Shown piece after piece: positions 40,083-48,051 of a stretch of 64,000 nt of DNA (position 1 is its first letter; the number at the start of each line of letters is the position of its first letter). Position numbers and translations under genes: made by a program. Origin of the DNA: UBA5066 sp046331465 (GTDB lineage: Bacteria > Acidobacteriota > Thermoanaerobaculia > UBA5066). The DNA is taken from positions 868,001 to 932,000 of the forward strand of contig JAXLQV010000001.1 in the NCBI GenBank assembly GCA_046331465.1, given 5' to 3'. The notes under the pieces were generated by a model. The model ran no database searches. It was given only the letters and a program-made list of their open reading frames with translations, and was not told the DNA's origin.

Positions 40083-41048
40083 CTATTTCGACGCGCCGCC
40101 GGCAGGGGACTTCGGCCCGTCGAGCCACATGTACTGCCAGGCGAGCCCGATCGTGTTGAAGTCCTGGCCGATCCGCGTCGACGCGCCCGTCGCGAAGGAG
40201 AGCTTGACCGAGTGCCCGCGCGCGACGGGGTAGGACGCCGTCAGCCCGACCCGGCTGTTCTTCTGGAAGTCCTGCTTGACGGTGTCGCCGACGGTCGTTC
40301 GCCCCCCGGAGTAGAACGTCGCGTCGCCGGCGATCCAGAGGCTCGGGCGGACGGTGTAGCTGACGTGAGCCTGGAAGGTGAAGAGCGGGTCCTGCGTCCT
40401 CGTCACGCCGCCGTAGAACTCGTGGTTCGCAGCGAACAGCCAGACGCCCGCGTAGGCGTCGAGGAGCCATCGCCCGACCGGGTGGGAGAAGCCGAGCTCG
40501 GGCTTGAAGGCCCAGCGGTTCGCGCCGAGGTTCACGAGCCTGTCGGAGGAGTACTGGCCCGTCGGCGCGCTGACGGTGAGGGAGACCCCGAGGACCGTCG
40601 CCGGCCTGGTGCGGGCGAACTCCGGGGGCGCGAGGGCGTGGGCGCCGAGGAGGTTCACGGCGAGCTTGGCACGGGCGTCGCCGAGGCCCGTCCTCGTCCT
40701 CGTCTGGCGCTCCTCGAAGACGTTCCCCTCGGCGAAGAGGTGAGCCCCTGGAATGCCCACGCTCGCGTTCGCGTAGCGTCCGAGGAACGAGAAAGTCCTC
40801 GCGTAGCCGAGCGTCGCGATCGAGAGCTTCGCGGAGAGGTCGGTGATGGGCAGGGACGGGTCGAGGAGAACGTCACCCGTCTGGTAGGTGTAGGCGGCGA
40901 TGAGGACGTTTCCCCCGGTCGGGACGGGCGTATAGGCGCGAGGGTCGAGCTCCTGGGAAGCCGCTCCGGACGCGAGGACGAGCGGGACGAGAAGCACGAG
41001 AAGGCTCGGGATGCAGGTCCGGGAGCGTTCACGTCGCGCGCAAGTCAT
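40083..41048 (-). CDS. Outer-membrane transporter-like barrel (phenol MetA-pathway family)
   Basis: 321 residues. Signal peptide to about residue 30 (CIPSLLVLLVPLVLASGAAS). The mature part fits the MetA-pathway phenol degradation outer-membrane family: DPRAYTPVPTGGNVLIAAYT, LGYARTFSFLGRYANASVGI, GLGDARAKLAVNLLGA, SLTVSAPTGQYSSDRLVNLG, PELGFSHPVGRWLLDAYAGV and a C-terminal strand IGLAWQYMWL. Probably a beta-barrel importing hydrophobic compounds; the specific substrate is unknown. Leaderless from TAAGAT six bases upstream. No catabolic genes nearby. Confidence 0.87.
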   Translation of the reverse strand: MTCARRERSRTCIPSLLVLLVPLVLASGAASQELDPRAYTPVPTGGNVLIAAYTYQTGDVLLDPSLPITDLSAKLSIATLGYARTFSFLGRYANASVGIPGAHLFAEGNVFEERQTRTRTGLGDARAKLAVNLLGAHALAPPEFARTRPATVLGVSLTVSAPTGQYSSDRLVNLGANRWAFKPELGFSHPVGRWLLDAYAGVWLFAANHEFYGGVTRTQDPLFTFQAHVSYTVRPSLWIAGDATFYSGGRTTVGDTVKQDFQKNSRVGLTASYPVARGHSVKLSFATGASTRIGQDFNTIGLAWQYMWLDGPKSPAGGASK

Positions 41049-41054
41049 CGCGGG

Positions 41055-41060
41055 ATCTTA
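41055..41060 (-). promoter_or_regulatory. -10 element for leaderless barrel mRNA
   Basis: TAAGAT on the minus strand within GTCTAAGATCCC, six bases before the ATG at 41048. Confidence 0.5.
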
Positions 41061-41134
41061 GACGGAGACAGGCCTCGGCGCGCGCGGAAACGCGTCTCGC
41101 GGGACAATCGCGAGCCGTACCGAAGGAGCCGCCG

Positions 41135-42217
41135 ATGAACCAGCCCCGACCCGACCTCGCGCGCGTCGTCCTCGCCGTTCTCTTCCTCTGTGCGCTGATC
41201 CTGACGTCGGTCTGGATCCTGCTGCCGTTCCTCGGCGCCCTCGTCTGGGCGACGACGATCGTCGTGGCGACGTGGCCCGTCCTCCTCTCCCTCCAGAAGG
41301 TCCTCTGGGGGAAGCGCGGCCTCGCCGTCGCGGTCCTGTCCCTCGTCCTCCTCGGCATCGTCTTCGTCCCGTTCCTCGCCGCCGTCGGAACGGTCGTCGC
41401 GAACGCCGACGACGTCGCCGAGAAGGCGAAGGCGCTCGCGACGGTCGAGGTGCCGGCGGTGCCGCCGGACTGGCTCGCGAAGCTCCCGCTCGTCGGGGGG
41501 AAGCTCGCGGGGACGTGGAAGCAGCACGGCGGCAAGGCGCTGAGCGAGATGACGTCCGTCGTCGCCCCGTACGCGGCGAAGGGGGCGAAGTGGTTCGCCG
41601 CGCAGGTCGGGAGCATCGGGCTCTCGCTGCTTCACTTCCTGATGACGGTGGTCGTCGCGGCGGTCCTCTACGCGAAGGGCGAGGAAGCGGCGACGCGCGT
41701 CCGGCGGTTCGGGCGGCGGCTCGCCGGGGAGCGGGGCGACGCCGTCGTCCGGCTCGCCGGCCAGGCGATCCGCGGCATCGCTCTCGGCGTCGTCGTCACG
41801 GCGATCGCCCAGTCGCTCCTCGGGGGCCTCGGGCTCTTCGTCGCCGGCATCCCGTTCGCCGGCGCCCTCACGGCTCTCATGCTCATCCTCTGCATCGCGC
41901 AGGTCGGCCCGATCCTCGTCCTCCTCCCGGCCGTCGCCTACCTGTTCTGGGACGGTCAGACCGGCTGGGGTGCGTTCCTCCTCGCCTGGACGCTCGTGGT
42001 CGGGACGATGGACAACGTCCTCCGCCCCTACCTGATCCGGAAGGGCGCGGACCTCCCGCTCGTCCTGGTCTTCGCCGGCGTCCTCGGTGGGCTGATGATG
42101 TTCGGCCTGATCGGGATCTTCGTCGGCCCCGTCGTCCTCGCCGTCGCGCACACGCTCCTCGAGGCGTGGGCGATGGAGGCGGACGAGACGCCGGCGGCGA
42201 AGGCCGGGGAGGCCTGA
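41135..42217 (+). CDS. AI-2E family transporter (YdiK/TqsA-like permease)
   Basis: 360 residues, eight membrane helices in the AI-2E plan: paired N-terminal helices (VVLAVLFLCALILTSVWILL), a soluble middle segment (residues about 90-160, PPDWLAKLPLVGGKLAG), then helices containing GIALGVVVTAIAQSLLGGLG and the C-terminal DNVLRPYLIRKGADLPLVLV signature, closing with GLIGIFVGPVVLAVAHTLLE. Family members export small molecules or act as Na+/H+ antiporters; the substrate is unknown. GACAAT about 30 bases upstream and a GAAGGAG Shine-Dalgarno. Confidence 0.92.
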   Translation: MNQPRPDLARVVLAVLFLCALILTSVWILLPFLGALVWATTIVVATWPVLLSLQKVLWGKRGLAVAVLSLVLLGIVFVPFLAAVGTVVANADDVAEKAKALATVEVPAVPPDWLAKLPLVGGKLAGTWKQHGGKALSEMTSVVAPYAAKGAKWFAAQVGSIGLSLLHFLMTVVVAAVLYAKGEEAATRVRRFGRRLAGERGDAVVRLAGQAIRGIALGVVVTAIAQSLLGGLGLFVAGIPFAGALTALMLILCIAQVGPILVLLPAVAYLFWDGQTGWGAFLLAWTLVVGTMDNVLRPYLIRKGADLPLVLVFAGVLGGLMMFGLIGIFVGPVVLAVAHTLLEAWAMEADETPAAKAGEA

Positions 42218-42227
42218 GGGAGGCGGG

Positions 42228-43784
42228 TCAGGGCGCCCGGGTGACGACGGCCGGCGCGAGCGCCCGCGCCTCGTCCCGCCGCGCCGTCAGCCAGGCGGCG
42301 TCTCCGGCGGTCCAGCCGGGGATGTTCCGGCGGGCCACCTCCTGGAGCGCCTCCTCCGCCATCGCGGCCGCCCGCGTTGCCCGTCCGTCCCGGAGCGCGT
42401 CGAGGATCGACGCGCGGACCTCGGCCTGGTAGATCGCCCGCGCACGCGGGTCGGGGCGGTCGAGAGTGAAGACGACGATCGCGAGCGCCCACGAGCGGAG
42501 GCGCTCCTTCCGCGCCTCGCGCAGCTCGGCGAGCGCCTCGACGCGGGCGCGCGGGACTCCGTCCGGAGCGGCCGCGGCCTCGGCGCGGGCCGCGGCGAGC
42601 CGCGCGTCGATTTCCTGGACCTCGGCCACGCCGGCCTCGACGACGTCGAGGGCCCTGTCGACGAGGCGCTTCTCCGAGTACGCGCGGTACCCGCGCGCGA
42701 CGCCGGCGAGGAGGACCACCGCGAGGAGCGTCGCGACGGACGCGGCGGCGGCCGGGCGGCGCCGGGCCCAGTTCGCGACGCGCTCGGGGAGGCTCGGCGG
42801 GGCCGCCTCGACCGGGCGGAACTCGCGGTAGCGGCGGATTTCGTCGGCGAGCTCCCGCGCCGTCGCGTAGCGGAGCGACGCCTCCTTCGACATCGCCTTG
42901 CGGCAGACCGCGGAGAGGGCCCGCCCCGCCCGTGGGTTCACGCGCGAGGCGGGCGGCGGGTCGAGCTCCTGGACGGCCCGCAGCGCTTCCTGCGACGTCC
43001 CCTCGCGGAACGGGTTCTTCCCCGTGAGGATCTCGTAGAGGATCGTCCCGAGCGCGAAGACGTCGCTGCGCGGACCGATCTCCCCGGTTCGGCCCCGGGC
43101 CTGCTCGGGCGCCATGTAGCCCGGCGTCCCGGCGATCTCGCCGGGGGCGGGCGCCGAGGCCCCGCCGCCGCCGTCGGCCGGGTGGACGGAGAAGGCGAGG
43201 CCCCAGTCCATGACGTAGACGGCCCCGAGGTCGTCGACCATCACGTTGTCGGGCTTCAGGTCGCGGTGGACGATCCCCCGGTCGTGCGCCGCCGCGACGG
43301 TCTGGCAGACGCGCTCGAAGACGTCGACGAGGTGCGCGAGGTCCTCGCGCCGCTCGAGCGCGTCGGGCGTCCGGTCGAAGAGGACGTCGCGCAGGGTCGC
43401 CCCGCGGACCCTCTTCATCGCGCAGAACGGCGTGCCGTCGTCGAGGGTCCCGGCCTCGTAGACGGGGACCGCGCCCGGGTGGTCGAGGCCCGCGAGGATC
43501 ACCGCCTCCTCCGTGAACTGCTCGCGCGCGAGCGCGTCGGCGAGGAGCTCGGGCCGGAGCACCTTGACCGCGACCTCCCGCCGCAGCGGACGGTCGAAGG
43601 CCGTCGAGACGATCCCCATCCCGCCGGAGCCGAGCCTCTCGCGGATCTCGTACCTCTCGGCGCGGGGGAGCGGCTCGGGGGCGCCTGGCGCCGGGGGCGG
43701 AGCCTCCCCGGCCCGGGCGATCGTCTCCTCGTTCTCGAGGAGCCTCGCGCGGGGATCCGCGCTCCCTCGGTTCGGCGTCGTCAC
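42228..43784 (-). CDS. Membrane Ser/Thr protein kinase (PknB-like)
   Basis: 518 residues. Kinase domain residues 40-310: GSGGMGIVSTAFDRPLRREV, Lys in VAVKVLRPE, catalytic IVHRDLKPDNVMVDD, and DWG in place of DFG (VYVMDWGLAF), then GTPGYMAPEQARG. After a juxtamembrane segment there is one membrane helix (AAASVATLLAVVLLAG, about residue 355), and about 140 helical C-terminal residues outside (DRALDVVEAGVAEVQEIDAR, MAEEALQEVARRNIPGW). Start GTG at 43784. Convergent with the AI-2E gene, 10 bases apart. Confidence 0.93.
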   Translation of the reverse strand: MTTPNRGSADPRARLLENEETIARAGEAPPPAPGAPEPLPRAERYEIRERLGSGGMGIVSTAFDRPLRREVAVKVLRPELLADALAREQFTEEAVILAGLDHPGAVPVYEAGTLDDGTPFCAMKRVRGATLRDVLFDRTPDALERREDLAHLVDVFERVCQTVAAAHDRGIVHRDLKPDNVMVDDLGAVYVMDWGLAFSVHPADGGGGASAPAPGEIAGTPGYMAPEQARGRTGEIGPRSDVFALGTILYEILTGKNPFREGTSQEALRAVQELDPPPASRVNPRAGRALSAVCRKAMSKEASLRYATARELADEIRRYREFRPVEAAPPSLPERVANWARRRPAAAASVATLLAVVLLAGVARGYRAYSEKRLVDRALDVVEAGVAEVQEIDARLAAARAEAAAAPDGVPRARVEALAELREARKERLRSWALAIVVFTLDRPDPRARAIYQAEVRASILDALRDGRATRAAAMAEEALQEVARRNIPGWTAGDAAWLTARRDEARALAPAVVTRAP

Positions 43785-43827
43785 GCCGCGCAGTTTGACA
43801 CCGGGTCCGCGGGGGCGGAGAGCCGGT

Positions 43828-44886
43828 TCAGGCCCCGCCGACCGCCGCCTCGGGTGACCTTTTCGGGGCGTCGCGCGGCGCGGCGTCCGCAGGCGCCCCG
43901 GCCCGCGCGGGCCGGGATGAGGACCGGCGCGTCTCGGAGGGGAGCTCTCCGAAGAGGCGCCTGTAGTCCGAGGCGAACGAACCCATGTGCCGGAAGCCGT
44001 GCCTTTCGGCGATCCGGGCGAGGCTCTCGTTCCTGGTCTCGTCCGACCGGAGGCTTCTGCGGAGCTGGCAGAGCCTTCGGCTGCGGAGGAAGCGGATGGG
44101 GCTCACGCCGTATTCCTCGACGAGGACGTACCGCAGCGTCCTCTCGGGGAGTCCCGTCGCGGCGCAGAGGTCGGCGACGTAGAGCGGCTCGGACGGGCGC
44201 TCGTCGAGGAGCGCGTCGATCTTCTCGAGCACGGGGCAACGGTCGATCCGGTTCGCTCCGCCCTGTCGCCGGGACGACGCGGGGGCCCCCGTCCACCCCG
44301 CGAGCTCCCGGAGCAGGTCGCGCTCGAGGGAGACTGCCTCCGGCGAGGCTCCCGCCGCGCCCGCGGCCTCCGCGGCCCGCAGCGCGCGGGTGGCGAGGTC
44401 GGGGAGGCGGCCGGGCTCGGGCGGTGAGCCGGGCGTCGATCCGCCGCCCGCGTCGTTCGCCGGGAAGGGCGCCCGCAGAGCGGCTTCGCCGACCGTCACC
44501 ACGAACCAGTCGGCCGGGCGACGGGCGACGATCGCGACCCGGGTCCCCCCGCGCCAGGCGTGAAGCGCTCCCGGCGCGGTCGCGCGGCCGTCGACTCGGA
44601 GCTCCGCCCCCGGGCCCCCCGCGAACGCGAACGTGAAGGCGCCCGGCGCGGTGACGCCTCGGGCCGCCCACGGAGCGGCGTCGACGCCATGCTCGACGAC
44701 GCAGGACGACAGGCAGCCCCGCGTCACGCTCCAGGGCCGCTCGGCCCGAGCGAGGAGGAAGCCGTCGAGCCGGAGGCCGCGGAGCGAGCCGAGGTAGTCG
44801 TCCAGCTCCGGCGTCACGAGGTGGACGAGCGGCGCCGCCGTGCGAGGGCCGGGTTCCGTAGGGGGCCGGGGAGGGGTCACGTGCAC
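43828..44886 (-). CDS. AraC-family transcriptional regulator
   Basis: 352 residues. The N-terminal half is a cupin-like or EutR-type effector domain (ELDDYLGSLRGLRLDGFLLA, AFAGGPGAELRVDG). The C-terminal AraC DNA-binding domain with two helix-turn-helix units begins near residue 230: EPLYVADLCAATGLPERTLR and FLRSRRLCQLRRSLRSDETR, then ESLARIAERHGFRHMGSFAS and DYRRLFGELPSETRR. It follows the lone receiver gene by 12 bases in the same operon. Target unknown; starts at GTG 44886 or 44880. Confidence 0.9.
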   Translation of the reverse strand: MHVTPPRPPTEPGPRTAAPLVHLVTPELDDYLGSLRGLRLDGFLLARAERPWSVTRGCLSSCVVEHGVDAAPWAARGVTAPGAFTFAFAGGPGAELRVDGRATAPGALHAWRGGTRVAIVARRPADWFVVTVGEAALRAPFPANDAGGGSTPGSPPEPGRLPDLATRALRAAEAAGAAGASPEAVSLERDLLRELAGWTGAPASSRRQGGANRIDRCPVLEKIDALLDERPSEPLYVADLCAATGLPERTLRYVLVEEYGVSPIRFLRSRRLCQLRRSLRSDETRNESLARIAERHGFRHMGSFASDYRRLFGELPSETRRSSSRPARAGAPADAAPRDAPKRSPEAAVGGA

Positions 44887-44898
44887 GGAGGTCCCGCG

Positions 44899-45327
44899 TC
44901 AGCCGGAGGTCCGCGGCAGGCCCGGCGCCCCGGCCGGCGACGTGCAGGGAAGGGGCAGGCCCGAGATCGCCCGCGCGATCGCCTCGAGGAGGACGCCCCC
45001 GGGGTCCGACTTCCGGACGAAGGCGCAGCCCGTCCCGGCGGCCCGGTCCGGGATCCACGCCTCCGTGAGGCCGGAGATGAAGACGACCGCCGGCCGCGAA
45101 GCGAACGCCGCGATCCGGGCCTGGAGGTCGAAGCCCGACATCCCGCCGAGCTGGACGTCGAGAAGGAGGCAGTCGCTCGCGTCGGCCGGATCGGCGCCGA
45201 GGTATTCCTCGGCGGACGCGAAGGTCCGGGCTTCCATCCCGGAAGCCCTCAGCAGGCGCGCGACCGCGCGACCGTAGGTCGGGTCGTCGTCGACGATGGC
45301 GACGCGGGTCGCGGATGAGTGGGGCAC
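44899..45327 (-). CDS. Stand-alone response regulator receiver domain
   Basis: 142 residues, GTG start. A single CheY-like domain with the acidic pair VAIVDDDPTYG, phospho-acceptor Asp in LLLDVQLGGMSG, Ser in VFISGLTE and Lys in FVRKSDPGG; then a short Pro/Ala/Gly-rich tail without an output domain. Wedged between a FixJ-type regulator gene (46 bases upstream) and an AraC regulator gene (12 bases downstream), it may relay or titrate phosphate in that chain. Confidence 0.9.
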   Translation of the reverse strand: MPHSSATRVAIVDDDPTYGRAVARLLRASGMEARTFASAEEYLGADPADASDCLLLDVQLGGMSGFDLQARIAAFASRPAVVFISGLTEAWIPDRAAGTGCAFVRKSDPGGVLLEAIARAISGLPLPCTSPAGAPGLPRTSG

Positions 45328-45373
45328 GCCGCGTTTCTCCAGCGGCCAATCTGCCGCATCCGCGGCGGATGCG

Positions 45374-46030
45374 TCACTGCCCTTTCGGGCGGGGCGTCGC
45401 GAGGCGGTCGAGCTCGGGCAGCAGCCCGGCCTCCTGGGCCCACCGCGTCAGCTCGGCGACGGACGAGAGGCCGAGCTTCCTCGTGACGCTCGTCCGGTGG
45501 AGCTTCACGGTCCGCTCGTGGAGGCCGAGCCGCGCGGCGATCTGCTTGTTGAGGCGGCCCTGGACGACCCAGGCGAGGACCTCGCGCTCCCTCGGCGTCA
45601 GGCTCTGCCAGCGGGCGCGCTGCGCACGGAGCCGCTCCCGCTCTTCCCGCTCCCGCGCCCCCCGGGCGAAACTTCGCGCGACCGCCTCGAGGAGCTCTTC
45701 CTTCGGGGCCAGCTTCGTCAGGAAGTCCTCGGCCCCGTGCCTGAAGGCATGGGCGGTGGTCGGGACGTCCCCGTGCCCGGAGACGAAGACGACGGGGAGC
45801 GGGCTCTCCGACCGCGCGAGCGCGTCCTGCAGGTCGAGCCCGCTCAGCCCGGGCATCCTGAGGTCGGCGAGGACGCAGCCCGACGCGTCCGGGGGGAGCT
45901 TCCGGAGGAGCTCGGAGGCCGAGGAGAAGGCCTCGACGCTGTAGCCCGCCGCCCTGAGGAGCCTCGCGGTCGCGGCCAGGTACGAGGCGTCGTCGTCGAC
46001 GAGGTAGACGACCGGCGCGGGCCCGCTCAT
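45374..46030 (-). CDS. FixJ/NarL-type two-component response regulator
   Basis: 218 residues. Receiver residues 8-125 (YLVDDDASYLA, phospho-acceptor VLADLRMPGLSG, VFVSGHGDVP, FLTKLAP) followed by a LuxR-type helix-turn-helix (LTPREREVLAWVVQGRLNKQ, HERTVKLHRTSVTRKLGLSS). Its ATG overlaps the stop of the kinase gene (ATGA), so kinase and regulator are translationally coupled and form a cognate pair. Confidence 0.93.
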   Translation of the reverse strand: MSGPAPVVYLVDDDASYLAATARLLRAAGYSVEAFSSASELLRKLPPDASGCVLADLRMPGLSGLDLQDALARSESPLPVVFVSGHGDVPTTAHAFRHGAEDFLTKLAPKEELLEAVARSFARGAREREERERLRAQRARWQSLTPREREVLAWVVQGRLNKQIAARLGLHERTVKLHRTSVTRKLGLSSVAELTRWAQEAGLLPELDRLATPRPKGQ

Positions 46031-47946
46031 TCCGCCCCTTCCCCGGCCGGCAGGCTGACGACGAACGTCGCGCCCCGGCCCTCGGCCGACTCGGCGCGGA
46101 GGCTCCCTCCGTGCGACTCGACGAGCGTCCTGCAGATCGCGAGCCCCATCCCCATTCCCTCGCGCTTCGTCGTCCGGAACGGCTCGAAGAGCGTGGGCAC
46201 GGCGTCGGGAGCGATGCCCGGCCCCGTGTCGCGAACGGCGATCTCGAGGGTGTGTCCGTCCGGCGAGCGGACGTCCACGCAGAGCAGGCGCGCGTCCGGC
46301 GTCGTCGCTTCCATCGCTTCCATCGCGTTCACGAACAGGTTCAGGAGGACCTGCTGCAGGTGGACCGGGTCCCCCGTCACCGCGGGCAGGTCCCGCGCGA
46401 CCGTGGTCTCGATCCGGACGCCGCGGGTCCGCGCGTCCGGACGGACGAGGCTCAGGGCCCCGTCGACGAGCGAGGCCGGGTCGAGCGCGACCCGCTTCGG
46501 CTCCCTCCGCCGGAGGAGGTTCCGCAGGCCGTCGATGACGTCGCGGGCCCGGTGGTCGTCCGCCTTGATGTCCGCCACGATCGCGCGGAGCTCGTCGAGG
46601 TCCGGCTTCCCTCCCGCGAGGAAGATTTCCGCCGCCTCGGCGTTCCGCAGGATCGCCCCGAGGGGCTGCGCGAGCTCGTGCGCGAGAGAGGAGGCGAGCT
46701 GGCCGAGCACGGTGACGCGGCCGACGTGCGCCACGTCCCGGCGCAGCCGCGCCGCTTCCTGCTCGGCCCGGCGCTGCCGCCGGTGCCCCGCGACGAGCGC
46801 CGCGATCGCGACCGCCTGGAGGAGGAGGACGGCCGCGGCCGCGAGGATCCGGCCGCGGTACGCCTGGAAGAACGACGGCGGGCGGAAGCGGACCTCGCTC
46901 CCCGGCGGAAGCCGCTTCTCGTCGACGTGCCAGCGCTCCAGCTCGCGGGCGTCGTAGAACGGTCCGTCCATGCCGATCGTCGGGACGCGGATCGAGCCCG
47001 GCCGCTCGCCCCGGAGGACCCGGACGGCGCTCTGCGCGGTCTCCTGCGCGATCCGGTGGACCGGCATCAGCGGCCCGCCGACCGAGCCGCGCCCGAGCGT
47101 GACCGTCGACCAGCCGAAGACCGGGGCGTGGGACGCGGCGTGGAATCGCTCGAAGGCGGTCTCGTACTCGTAGGGGACCCCCGCGGCGTCCGAGATCATC
47201 AGGCCGAAGAAGACGGCCGTGTCGGGCGGCAGCGTGGCCGCCCGCCTCAGCATCTCCTCGAAGGTGACGCCGTCCCAGAAGGTCAGGCGCACGCGGGAAC
47301 CGTACGGCGTCCACTCCCTCCGGATCTGGTCCGCCCAGAAACGCTCGAGCGGCGTCTCACCGAAGACGGCGACGACTTCCTTCGTCCGCGGCAGGATCCG
47401 GAGGATGTTCTGGAGGAGGGCCGGGATGTCGAGCCGGACGGCGACGGCGGTCTCGTCCGGGGCGAGCGTCAGCCCCTTCAGCCAGCGCTCGTCGGGACCA
47501 CCGTGGACGGCGGGGACGCCGGGAAGGAGGTGCTGCCGGTACTTCTCGAAGAACCGGACCGCGGGGCCGCCGTTGGTGATCACGAGGTCCGGGGCGCGGC
47601 GGGCGCAGAGCGCGCGCACGTAGTCGACGAGCGCCTCCTCGTTCGCCTCCTGCACGCCGCCGGACTCGAGCGAGACCTGGACGAAATCGACCGGCTCTCC
47701 GAGCCCGCGGACGAGCTCCGTCCGGACGACCGAGGAGATGGTGTTGTAGGGGGAGAAGTTCCGGCCGTAGGAATCGAGGAGGACGACCCGCCTCGGGCCG
47801 GCGCGCCCGTCCCCCGCGGCCGGCGCCGATGTCGCGGCGAGGAGAACGGCAACCGCGACGAGCGCGGCCCGCCGGAGCGCCGCGAGGCGTCGCTGGCCCT
47901 CCGCGCGGGCTTTCCCCGCGGGTTCTCTCCGCTCGGCTCGCGGCAC
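46027..47946 (-). CDS. Sensor histidine kinase with ABC-type substrate-binding sensor domain
   Basis: 639 residues, GTG start. Signal-type N-terminus (residues about 20-45), then a periplasmic binding-protein-like domain of ABC_sub_bind type (VVLLDSYGRNFSPYNTISSV, DLVITNGGPAVRFFEKYRQH, VFGWSTVTLGRGSVGGPLMP), a membrane helix (ILAAAAVLLLQAVAIAALVA near 370), HisKA with SLAHELAQPLGAILRNAEAA (phospho-acceptor His), and HATPase_c (LFVNAMEAMEA, RDTGPGIAPDAV, GMGMGLAICRTL). The periplasmic part probably binds a small extracellular ligand. It heads a four-gene signalling operon from a leaderless TAAGAT promoter. Confidence 0.92.
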   Translation of the reverse strand: MPRAERREPAGKARAEGQRRLAALRRAALVAVAVLLAATSAPAAGDGRAGPRRVVLLDSYGRNFSPYNTISSVVRTELVRGLGEPVDFVQVSLESGGVQEANEEALVDYVRALCARRAPDLVITNGGPAVRFFEKYRQHLLPGVPAVHGGPDERWLKGLTLAPDETAVAVRLDIPALLQNILRILPRTKEVVAVFGETPLERFWADQIRREWTPYGSRVRLTFWDGVTFEEMLRRAATLPPDTAVFFGLMISDAAGVPYEYETAFERFHAASHAPVFGWSTVTLGRGSVGGPLMPVHRIAQETAQSAVRVLRGERPGSIRVPTIGMDGPFYDARELERWHVDEKRLPPGSEVRFRPPSFFQAYRGRILAAAAVLLLQAVAIAALVAGHRRQRRAEQEAARLRRDVAHVGRVTVLGQLASSLAHELAQPLGAILRNAEAAEIFLAGGKPDLDELRAIVADIKADDHRARDVIDGLRNLLRRREPKRVALDPASLVDGALSLVRPDARTRGVRIETTVARDLPAVTGDPVHLQQVLLNLFVNAMEAMEATTPDARLLCVDVRSPDGHTLEIAVRDTGPGIAPDAVPTLFEPFRTTKREGMGMGLAICRTLVESHGGSLRAESAEGRGATFVVSLPAGEGAE

Positions 47947-47954
47947 GCCGCGGA

Positions 47955-47960
47955 ATCTTA
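47955..47960 (-). promoter_or_regulatory. -10 element of the signalling operon
   Basis: TAAGAT on the minus strand within AGCTAAGATTCC, eight bases before the GTG at 47946. Confidence 0.5.
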
Positions 47961-48010
47961 GCTGGTCGTTCCCGAGGACTTCCCGGTGCCGCGGGGCGTG
48001 ACCGGTTTCG

Positions 48011-48040
48011 CACCGCCGCCGTCCGGGGACGGCGGCGGTG
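48011..48040 (-). terminator. Terminator-like hairpin after the first RND operon
   Basis: Fourteen-bp perfect arms (48011-48024 and 48027-48040) around a two-base loop, 12 bases past the 48052 stop. Extremely stable, but with no U-tract. Confidence 0.6.
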
Positions 48041-48051
48041 CGCGCGGGACC

